From assembly GCF_029227915.1 (NCBI RefSeq), contig NC_079886.1:18886501-18950500 (forward strand): a stretch of 64,000 nt of DNA. Direction: 5' to 3'. The stretch's first letter is position 1, and each line of letters opens with the position of its first letter. Below the pieces are notes generated by a model. That model had not been told where the DNA came from, did no database searches, and was given only the letters and a program-made list of their open reading frames with translations. Position numbers and translations under genes: made by a program. Source of the DNA: Hydractinia symbiolongicarpus (lineage: Eukaryota > Cnidaria > Hydrozoa > Anthoathecata > Hydractiniidae). Shown here piece after piece: positions 46,789 through 55,100 of the stretch.

Positions 46789-48225
46789 ATGTATTTATCA
46801 CCTATATGGATGCTGTTATATTTTATCTCACCTACTCAAACGCCAGATGGCTCAGAAGATGAAGATTCAACTTCTCAAACCTTCCAATCTGCTGCAATGT
46901 CTGTCGCTCTTGAGGAATCGTCCACACTCAAAAAGAAACGTATCCCAAAATGTCCTGGCTGCAAGGCACTTCTGGCTCTACACGACTTTGGTATTCCCAG
47001 TCGTCACTGTCCAGGTCGTCGTTCTAGCGCTACCAACACTGTCACATCAGCTGCTTCAGCACTTTCCTCAACTATCGCTAATAACCCAATGTCTTCAATC
47101 CAAAGATCTTCGCCTCTGCAGTCTCACCTAAACAACCCAAACAAATCTTCTTCACCGTCTCAGCTAGCTGCTCTTCGAAATCAGCTGGCTGTCTTAGAAC
47201 AGGAAGAGCTATCCCTAAGGGAAAGTTTACAAACAGAAGAGCAACACCTTCTCAATCAGATTGCTGCTCGACAATCAGAATTAGCTAGGCTTCGCTCAGC
47301 TTCTTCCAGAAATGACTGCCCAGCACAAATTTTAAGCACTTCCCCGTTGCATCAAACTGTAAATCCAACCAATCGTGTCCAAGACAATCTCCGCCCTTCA
47401 CCCCTTGACGTACAACCGCCATCTTGTTTTGCTTCCTTGCTTGCTCCGCAACAGTCCGCCAATTTGTTGACCAATCGCACTGTCTTGTCACAACAACAAA
47501 CACGCTCCCTATCGGATGTTTTTCGCCAGCAAGAAGACCGTAGTTCAGAATTGTTTCTGCGCCCTGCACTTTCTTCAAACACTGGAAATGGTAAGCCACT
47601 TCGTATAGTCGATTTTGTGTCTCGGCTTCGTCCTGTGGAGCAGGAGAAAGTTATTTCTACTGATCCTGGTTCTCAAACTACGCTAATGTTGGCCATTGGA
47701 AATAAGAAGCCAAGACTGGAATCTCTTTCCATGGAACAATATAACATAGCTAATTTGAGAATTTTTTATGAATTATTGTCTTCTGCCAGATTGCCAACCT
47801 CGTCCGATTTACGTGACTATTTGTCTTATTCCATTAAGATCTTAGAGTTGGCTAGAAAGTACACCTGGGAGTCTGTGCTAAAGTATGACGATGAATATCG
47901 AATTCTTCAGCACACATATGGCTATCCATGGAGCTTTGACAATAGCCATTTGCATGAAGTGATGCTTATACCTCGTTGGGCCTCCCCTCCTGTCTGTAAC
48001 CCTTCCAGTACCTTAAGTAAGGGAAATTCAGGTTCACCTGCCTCAGGATCGTCTTCAGGGTTTCCTACACATACTTCTTCCGGTGTGGAAATATGTCGTA
48101 ATTTTAACCGCCAAAAAGGTTGCCAGAAAACAGAATGTAAATTCACCCACGTCTGCAACCGCAAAATTGGTAATCAGGCTTGTGGCAAACCTCATTCTGG
48201 ACAAAACCACAATTCTGACAATTGA
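46789..48225 (+). CDS. Gag-like ORF1 with C-terminal CCCH-type finger
   Basis: 478 residues from ATG 46789 to TGA 48223-48225. Presumed structural/nucleic-acid-binding protein. Residues about 110-170 form a coiled coil (LAALRNQLAVLEQEELSLRE). A Ser/Gln-rich middle follows. The C-terminus has a CX8CX4CX3H finger (CRNFNRQKGCQKTECKFTH) and a further CX8CX3H, typical of ORF1 in animal DIRS/Ngaro elements. The first ~30 residues (MYLSPIWMLLYF) are hydrophobic and unlike the rest, so translation may start later (a Met near 46894) or an upstream exon may be spliced in. The stop is a lone UGA followed by CUA, with the RT ORF continuing in the same frame. Confidence 0.85.
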   Translation: MYLSPIWMLLYFISPTQTPDGSEDEDSTSQTFQSAAMSVALEESSTLKKKRIPKCPGCKALLALHDFGIPSRHCPGRRSSATNTVTSAASALSSTIANNPMSSIQRSSPLQSHLNNPNKSSSPSQLAALRNQLAVLEQEELSLRESLQTEEQHLLNQIAARQSELARLRSASSRNDCPAQILSTSPLHQTVNPTNRVQDNLRPSPLDVQPPSCFASLLAPQQSANLLTNRTVLSQQQTRSLSDVFRQQEDRSSELFLRPALSSNTGNGKPLRIVDFVSRLRPVEQEKVISTDPGSQTTLMLAIGNKKPRLESLSMEQYNIANLRIFYELLSSARLPTSSDLRDYLSYSIKILELARKYTWESVLKYDDEYRILQHTYGYPWSFDNSHLHEVMLIPRWASPPVCNPSSTLSKGNSGSPASGSSSGFPTHTSSGVEICRNFNRQKGCQKTECKFTHVCNRKIGNQACGKPHSGQNHNSDN

Positions 48226-49851
48226 CTACCTTCAGAATTTCGCACTCCTCTTAATGTTGACTTATGGACCAATGAACTGGCTGAAGACCCAGATCGTGAC
48301 TTCCTCCTTAATGGAATTCACTGTGGTTTTCAGCTTCTTCCTAAGGACTCTGATTTATTGCCTGCCGAAATGAATAACTACTTTTCTGTTACCAGTCCTA
48401 CAGCTCATATGAAAGTAGAAGCTACTCTGCTGGATGAACTTAAAACTGGTAACTATGTTCTTACTCAATGTAAACCTACCATTGTCAGTGCTCTTGGGGC
48501 TGTCCCCAAACCTGACTCTGATGAGTTACGCATTATACATGACTGTTCCATGCCAGTTGGAAAGGGTGTCAATACATACATTGATATTGAAAAACAAAAA
48601 TTTCAAACTATTGATGATGCCTGTGCTATGATCAAACAGGGATATTTTATGGCCAAGGTTGATTTACGCCATGCATATCGGTCAGTACCTGTTCATCCAT
48701 CAAACTATGCTGCGCTTGGTCTAAAATGGCGGTTTTCTGGAAGCACTCGATACTCATATCTTGTCGATACTCGACTTCCTTTTGGAGGTCGAAGTGCTCC
48801 TGGAATATTTCATCGCCTTACACAATCTGTTCGTCGTATGATGCTAAGACGAGGTTTTCCTCTCGTTATTGTCTACCTAGATGATTTTCTTGTTATTGGC
48901 CGAACACAGACTGAATGTTATGAGGCCTATAACACACTCTGTAAATTACTTGTTGCACTAGGGTTTCAGCTTAGCCCTGCTAAGTTGGTCCCTCCATGCC
49001 AGCAACTTACTTTTCTTGGAATTCTGCTTGACACTGTGTCACTTACCCTTTCTCTTCCACCTGCTAAACTGGATGCATTGAGGGAAGTAGTGTCACATTT
49101 TTTAACCAAGCAGAGAGCCTCTAAGAAAGAGTTGCAACGTCTTGCTGGTCGCCTAAATTGGGCTTGTAAAGTCGTGTATGGTGGTAGAACGTTCTTGAGA
49201 CGTGTCCTGGATCTGATGAACACCTTGTCTTCCTCTGCCTCGAAGTGTCGCTTGACGCTCGAATTTCACAGGGATATAGCTTGGTGGGATCAGTTCTTGG
49301 GTGTGTTTAATGGACAATGCGATTTCTATGACCAAAGACCTATTACCAGTCTGCAAACTGATGCTTGCTCTGACGCTGTTGGTGCCTTTTTTGAGGGTGA
49401 TTGGTTCTATTCTCATCTAAGGGTAGACCATTCCCCTCTTGCCTCTTTGCATATTAATTTTAAGGAAGCCCTGTGTGTAGTTCTTTCTGCTATTCGCTGG
49501 GCTCCCACTTGGCAGAACAAAACTATCCATGTCTTCTGCGATAATACTGCTGCTGTTGCTATGCTTAATAAAGGAACTACCCATCACCCTGTTATGATGG
49601 ACTATTTACGTCAGTTGTTTTGGTTATCGGCTACCTTCAATTTTCGTTTGAAGGCTTTCCATGTAGCTGGTGCTCAGAATGTCCTTGCTGACGACATATC
49701 ACGTCTTCATTCAAGACAACACTTATTATCATTTTTGCACTTTTTGCAGCTCAACTCACTAACTTCAGTCTGTGATATGGTTGCCATCAATCATATGTCT
49801 GCCTATTCATATTATTTTCTCATTGGTAAGTATACCATCTGTGGTAGCTAA
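48226..49851 (+). CDS. Reverse transcriptase / RNase H
   Basis: Copies element RNA into DNA. The frame is open from directly after the UGA at 48223-48225; the first Met is at 48358, but codons 48226-48357 (starting LPSEFRTPLNVDLW) also look like the RT N-terminal region, so the protein probably starts upstream by read-through or otherwise. RT motifs: FMAKVDLRHAYRSVPV, LPFGGRSAPGIFHRL and YLDDFLVIG (YxDD near 48874). RNase H acidic residues: TDACSDAVG, NFKEAL, FCDNTAAV and ADDISR, ending about 49705. The ORF ends TAA at 49849-49851 and overlaps the recombinase frame. No stop or frameshift in the domains. Confidence 0.93.
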   Translation, partial: LPSEFRTPLNVDLWTNELAEDPDRDFLLNGIHCGFQLLPKDSDLLPAEMNNYFSVTSPTAHMKVEATLLDELKTGNYVLTQCKPTIVSALGAVPKPDSDELRIIHDCSMPVGKGVNTYIDIEKQKFQTIDDACAMIKQGYFMAKVDLRHAYRSVPVHPSNYAALGLKWRFSGSTRYSYLVDTRLPFGGRSAPGIFHRLTQSVRRMMLRRGFPLVIVYLDDFLVIGRTQTECYEAYNTLCKLLVALGFQLSPAKLVPPCQQLTFLGILLDTVSLTLSLPPAKLDALREVVSHFLTKQRASKKELQRLAGRLNWACKVVYGGRTFLRRVLDLMNTLSSSASKCRLTLEFHRDIAWWDQFLGVFNGQCDFYDQRPITSLQTDACSDAVGAFFEGDWFYSHLRVDHSPLASLHINFKEALCVVLSAIRWAPTWQNKTIHVFCDNTAAVAMLNKGTTHHPVMMDYLRQLFWLSATFNFRLKAFHVAGAQNVLADDISRLHSRQHLLSFLHFLQLNSLTSVCDMVAINHMSAYSYYFLIGKYTICGS

Positions 49852-50860
49852 TTTTTGTATTCTCCTTCCTCTAGAGTTGCCCCCCTTCGTTTCGGAGTTG
49901 GTTCACGACGTTGTCCTTTTTCGGCAGGCCACCTATGCTGAGAATACAAAAAAGAGCTATCGCACGCATCGCAAGGCTTATGAATGTTTTTGTAGCCAGA
50001 TGTCTTCGCCACTTGTGCCTGCCTCCACAGATTTTTTATGCCTATATATTGCCCATCTGGCTAGGTTTTTACTACCACAATCAGTTTGTATGTATCTAAA
50101 TTTTGTTGGCCTTCTACATCTTGAGATGGGATATGCTAATCCTCTAACCAACAATTGGACACTATCCACAGTTTTAAAAGGTATGAAGCGTATGCTTGGT
50201 GTTCCGGCCAAGCCACGTCTTCCTATTACCACTGCTCTTCTTTTTGGTATTCGTTCTCGCCTTAACCTAAATTGTAGCTTTCATGCTTCATTTTGGGCTG
50301 TTTGTTTAGTTTCATTTTTTGGTCTGTTCCGTAAGTCACATTTATTGCCGGCATCTTCTACGATATTTAATCCCCTCAAACAACTAGTTCGGTCTGATTT
50401 TACTTTTCATGATGACCATATTCTCGTTCTAGTTAGATGGAGTAAGACCATCCAACTGGGACAGCGCACAATTACTGTTCCACTGGTGGCTATTCCTTCT
50501 TCTCCTCTTTGTCCAGTTCGGGCTATTTTGCATGCTTTTTCTCTCACTCCAGGTGTTCTGCCTGATGCTCAAGCCTTTTGTTGGCGCAAATCCTCGATGC
50601 TACCCAACTCTATATTGACATATCGGACTTTCATGTCCGTTATGAAAAAAGTGTTGACAGAGTTAGGGTGTTCTACCTCCCAATATGGTACCCACTCGTT
50701 TCGCCGTGGGGGGGCCACCTTTGCTTTAGAGGCAGGCGTTCCCCTGGATGTCATATCCTTATTGGGGGACTGGAAATCTGATAGTATGTTTCTTTACCTT
50801 CACATGCCCCTTGCTCAGCGGTTTTCTGCCCAACGACTTATGGCATCACACCTTGCATGA
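49772..50860 (+). CDS. Tyrosine recombinase (integration enzyme)
   Basis: Integrates the circular DNA product. The catalytic pattern of phage-integrase-family recombinases is visible: first Arg in LFRKSHLLPA, HSFRRGGAT (HxxR), GDWKSD (His/Trp position) and FLYLH with the nucleophile Tyr, near the C-terminus. The N-terminal SAM-like core-binding domain starts at about 49875 (LPPFVSELVHDVV, TYAENTKKSYRTHRKAYECF). The ORF's first Met (49772) lies in the overlap with RNase H and its first ~35 codons are not recombinase-like, so the true N-terminus is probably supplied by splicing from the RT ORF (donor 49826, acceptor 49874). Frame is +1 relative to RT. Confidence 0.92.
   Translation: MIWLPSIICLPIHIIFSLVSIPSVVANFCILLPLELPPFVSELVHDVVLFRQATYAENTKKSYRTHRKAYECFCSQMSSPLVPASTDFLCLYIAHLARFLLPQSVCMYLNFVGLLHLEMGYANPLTNNWTLSTVLKGMKRMLGVPAKPRLPITTALLFGIRSRLNLNCSFHASFWAVCLVSFFGLFRKSHLLPASSTIFNPLKQLVRSDFTFHDDHILVLVRWSKTIQLGQRTITVPLVAIPSSPLCPVRAILHAFSLTPGVLPDAQAFCWRKSSMLPNSILTYRTFMSVMKKVLTELGCSTSQYGTHSFRRGGATFALEAGVPLDVISLLGDWKSDSMFLYLHMPLAQRFSAQRLMASHLA
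49826..49874 (+). other. Candidate 49-nt intron joining RT/RNase H to recombinase
   Basis: Donor GTAAGTAT, then a T/C-rich tract and acceptor TCCTTCCTCTAG. Its length (49, that is 3n+1) is exactly what moves the RT frame into the recombinase frame, and removal drops the RT stop at 49849-49851. The joined codon is GAG, followed by LPPFVSEL. Inferred, not proven; the spacing is short for an animal intron but the sites match consensus well. Confidence 0.65.
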
Positions 50861-50905
50861 CATATTTTATTTTATTTTATTTTCTACTACTACTTTGGAT
50901 TTGGA

Positions 50906-51159
50906 CTCTATGTTTTCACATATTTTACGTTGTGAGCTATGCTATGTATATATATATTTTGTTCACGCTTATTAATATTATATAGAGATGTGTTATTACC
51001 TTGGCTTTGTTGTTGCTTATATTATATATGTGTTCTACTTTCATTTCATGCTTGTATATATTTTCAGCTATTACTATATATAAATGTTTTGTAACTTTTG
51101 TCCTATCTACAGCAATAGAACTGTACTCTACAATGATGAGTTTTTATGTGTGAGTTTAA
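50906..51159 (+). repeat. Internal split repeat B1
   Basis: 254 bp starting CTCTATGTTTTCACATATT, about 45 bp after the recombinase stop, apparently identical to B2 (51402-51655). It abuts A2 directly (GTTTAA then GTGACTC). Confidence 0.93.
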
Positions 51160-51370
51160 GTGACTCATAAATATATATTTATGAGTGTTTAAATGCACAC
51201 ATATATAGATCTTCTTCCTACAGTACTCTGGTTTGTATTGCCCATAGTTAGTTCACCATTTACCTATGTGCCTTTTCTGGTCAGCAGCATATTTTTTGGT
51301 CAGCAGTCTTGCTAGTATTTAAGCTGCAGTTGCCTCATGGTTTTCCTTTTCAGTTCTAGCAGTTTTTCTT
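51160..51370 (+). repeat. Right split repeat A2
   Basis: 211 bp copy of A1 including the 24-bp palindrome (51163-51186). The B1/A2 boundary represents the joined ends expected of a circular intermediate. Confidence 0.93.
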
Positions 51371-51401
51371 CCTCCTCCCTCCCTGCTGCTATTATATATA
51401 C

Positions 51402-51655
51402 CTCTATGTTTTCACATATTTTACGTTGTGAGCTATGCTATGTATATATATATTTTGTTCACGCTTATTAATATTATATAGAGATGTGTTATTACCTTGG
51501 CTTTGTTGTTGCTTATATTATATATGTGTTCTACTTTCATTTCATGCTTGTATATATTTTCAGCTATTACTATATATAAATGTTTTGTAACTTTTGTCCT
51601 ATCTACAGCAATAGAACTGTACTCTACAATGATGAGTTTTTATGTGTGAGTTTAA
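51402..51655 (+). repeat. Terminal split repeat B2
   Basis: 254 bp copy of B1; its last bases GAGTTTAA mark the 3' end of the element. A2 and B2 are separated by a 31-bp CT-rich spacer. Confidence 0.93.
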
Positions 51656-52134
51656 CATATATTATATAATGGTGAAATACATTTGCTAGCTAAAATGTAA
51701 ATGCAACTGAACTATCGCTTAAATAGTCTGCTTTATAGGAAAAATAATAAAAAAATACTTCGCAGAATATGATATGTCATTAAACTTTATTACTTTGAAC
51801 TAATACCTAAGAGGCTTTTATTTTCAATAAGTTTTAACAATGAAACTCGCAGTTATGAGAAAATAATTACAGTATTGTTTTATCGCAAAGCTTTTGTTAA
51901 ATCACTCCCGACATAACTCTCGCTAAGATCATTAAAGTAATTATGATAAACAAAAGATTAAAAAGCTTCTGACTTGCAGGAAAAGGTTTGTATAGCGTGT
52001 ACGCGGAAGGTTACATTCAGACTGTACTGTATATACTTGCATTTTATGTCTCCATGTAAGTTGTTCACCAAACTGATAACTGCCCAGTTTTTTTGTTAAA
52101 TTTATGCATCTTTTTCAACTGTTTAAAGATAAAA
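51656..52134 (+). other. TEX10-like 5' flank with a solo TIR end
   Basis: Between the retroelement and the TEX10-like ATG. GCGTGTACGCGGAAGGTTAC followed by ATTCAGACTGTACTG (to 52029) and TA repeats the end of the 34460-35776 element, about 100 bp before the start codon. No partner end was found. The promoter must lie in this interval or within the retroelement's B2 repeat; no clear TATA box is visible. Confidence 0.5.
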
Positions 52135-55100
52135 ATGGGAAAATCACAAAAAAAGAAACAGAAATCTGCAGATTTTCAAAAAGTTAAATTCAAAGTTGGT
52201 AAAAGGAAGCCAGTTGGTACAAATGTGACAGACACTTCCTTCAAAACGTCATCAATAAACATTGCTTCCCAGTTGAAAAAAAGTGAGGAACCTACAAACA
52301 AACGGAATCTTTCTTTGAAGGTATATATTACAATACAGTCCAGTACAGTACACTTTGGAACATGGTAAGGACCAAACAAAATAATAAATTTGAATAAATG
52401 TGTGTTTGAATTAAACAGAGGAAAACGGAAATTTGAATTTTATAAAGCCAGGGACTTGGAAATTTTTTTAGCATAGCAGATGTTTGAATTAATTTTTGTA
52501 GTTACAAACTTCGTGAGGAGATTGGTCAGGTTTATTTTGAAAAATGACTAAAATATAAATATTTTTCTGTGTTGTAATTTGAGTAGTATTTTGGTTGTAA
52601 TAAGTTTCTGTATATTAGGATTTGTTGGTGCAGTTAAATCATTATAACACCACAGTACGCCACAATGCTTTACTTGGTTTACAAGATTTATTTCGTACCC
52701 ATTCAGATGTTATGCATAATCAGTTAAGTGTGTGGATTACAAAGGTATGAAGTAATAATAGTTTCTTGTTTAAAATCACTCAGATACTATAAGTTAAACA
52801 TACAGATTACAATTTTGTGTCAAAAACTGTATGTTGTGGTTTTCAAAATGATAAAAGCCAAATTTATTACCTTCTCTATAGAAATATCAGTGATATAATT
52901 ATATTTTGCCCTGGTTACAAATAAATTTGGTCATTTCTAATTGAAATTTAGTCATTGTTGTCTATGTGCATCTAAATAAATTTGAAATATATTCATTTGA
53001 ATTTTATTTCGTGTATAGCAAAATTAAATTTATTTTATCAGGCTTATAAGAAAGCCCTTAGACATTTGTTAAATGATAATGAGGTCCTAAACCAGTGATA
53101 GAGGCTGTGACTGACTTTCCATTCAAATTTAAACAATAAAGCAATCAATGAAGCCAAAGATCGAGCTAAAAAGTGGCAGAGAAATGACAGAGAGTTTTTA
53201 TTTTGTGGATGTTTAATTTTTTACAATATTTACAATTTTTTTTTAATTATCAACTTCAAAATGTACTGAAGATTGATGTTAATAAGCTTAAAATACGTTC
53301 GCATAATTTATTTTACACAATGTTTACATAAAGACTCTATCTTGTTTAGGTTTTGGGCAAAATTACTGATACAGATTCTGCCATTCGCCACGCATTACAT
53401 ACATGCTTAGTATTTGCGTTTAATAATCTCAAAGATCACGAAGTCTCCCGGTTTTTAAAGATCATTATTGCTCATGTCTGCTGTGGCATGACACATATCA
53501 ACACTGGCATACAGATTGACTCCCTAAATATTTTAGATTTAATTCTGGATCATTTTCCTGTTGAATTTGTGCCCTACAGTAATAAAGTATTGAGTAACTT
53601 CATGGATTTGATTTCAAAACAGAGCTCAAAAGAAACAAAGGCAACACAAACATTAAAAGGTTCTAAAGTTAAAGGTATACCAAGCATTGTAAATCGAGAA
53701 TTGTCTATAGATGTTCAAGGACAGATGTCATCATTAAAAGCACGTAGTAAAATATTGGAGAAGCTTCACAAAATACTTAGAGTTTTGTGGACAAATCAAT
53801 TTCATGAAAAAGTGCAACAGACTAATTTCGATGCACTTCAAAAGGACATCACCATCAGTGAGGAAAAGGCAACGTATGTTCGTCTTTACAAATATGCCAT
53901 AACACCCCCTCCAACATGTGAGGCTGACTTAGAATCTTGGGTGGAATTTGATATTGATAACGAGTCAACGATGGGCTATAGCTTAACTGAATTTAGAAAT
54001 TTTATTCAAAATGTGTTCCCTATACTTTTAAATTGTTGGGTTGAATATGAACCTGGTCAGCTTTCTTCTGGTCTTGCTGATTCAAACTCACTCAGGTCAT
54101 CGCTTCCTGGAATGAAAGCTGTTATAGACATTATAGATATCTTAATGCAATTGTTACGTCAGAACACAAACGAGGCAGATGTTTTCTTGATACACCAAGG
54201 CTTTTTCAAAGACTTTTCGTCTCACTTTCTGCATTACTTTGCATTACCATTACATTTCGCTACAACAAAATCAACATTGAAGAGTATAAAGCAAGCTAAG
54301 CCTGATATGCTTCAGCAATTTGCAATTGACTTTAATTTTGTTATGGCTAGAATTTTATGCATTATTATCATTCAGACAGATAACAACTCAGAAATTAACA
54401 CGAAGTATGAGTCAAAATTAAATATCCGCTATATCAAGCAATTAGTCACTTTTGTTACAGATATTCTTGATTCAAATATTTTGCTGTCCGTTGAAAAAAT
54501 TGAAGAGTTAATTAATATCACCAAAAATTTATTTGACATGAAGAGCAGTTACATCAAAGGTATATTATAATTATTAATTGCTATGGTGGATTTCATTATT
54601 TTAATATTATTTGCTCAGAGGGTAATAATTAACAACTAAATAACTTACTTTTATTAAATTGTGACCAAGTTCTTTGGCAGAAAACATGCCATCGATAAGA
54701 AGCAACTGTTTATATAGTTAAGGACATGCATGAAACACCCAAATTGTTTTTTTAGTCTAATTTTTAAATCATTGAAAACTTTATAATGAATAACATAAAA
54801 AAATTAACAGTAAAAAGATGAAAAGGGGAAATATAAAAGAACAATTTTTTTTCTTAGTTCTTTTTGATAAAATTTAATTTGTTTACAAAAATCTTTGTAT
54901 CTCAAACAGTTATGAATATGGAGAAAAAACTAAAATATTAATGATCTATATGCACACTAAAAGATGCCTGTTTTTTTTAAAAAGAAATGAATTGTTAAGA
55001 TTTGACAGTGTGAAGGTAAAAAAGTACAACAGAGAAGCACAAAAAGCAACTTTTAAATATAAATTCAGAACTAAAACCTTCAAGCAAAACCCAAACACCA

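Larger units (their letters stand above)
46498..51655 (+). mobile_element. Intact tyrosine-recombinase retrotransposon (Ngaro-like)
   Basis: 5158 bp with the order A1 (46498-46708), ORFs, B1 (50906-51159), A2 (51160-51370), B2 (51402-51655): split direct repeats, the arrangement of Ngaro and PAT elements, not LTR retrotransposons. By eye A1 equals A2 (211 bp each) and B1 equals B2 (254 bp each), so insertion is recent. Coding order is gag-like with CCCH finger, RT, RNase H, tyrosine recombinase. I see no integrase, aspartic protease or DIRS-type methyltransferase, which favours Ngaro. No target duplication is evident, as expected for recombinase-mediated insertion. It sits 480 bp upstream of the TEX10-like start codon in the same orientation. 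Confidence 0.93.

Noticed and set aside
46498-51655. LTR retrotransposon interpretation of the long direct repeats
   Set aside because: The repeats are split (A at the left, B-A-B at the right), there is no integrase or protease, and a tyrosine recombinase is encoded.
53040-53200. Possible extra TEX10-like exon after a TTATCAG acceptor
   Set aside because: Exons 2 and 3 join directly in phase and match the family; this stretch contains stops and adds nothing.
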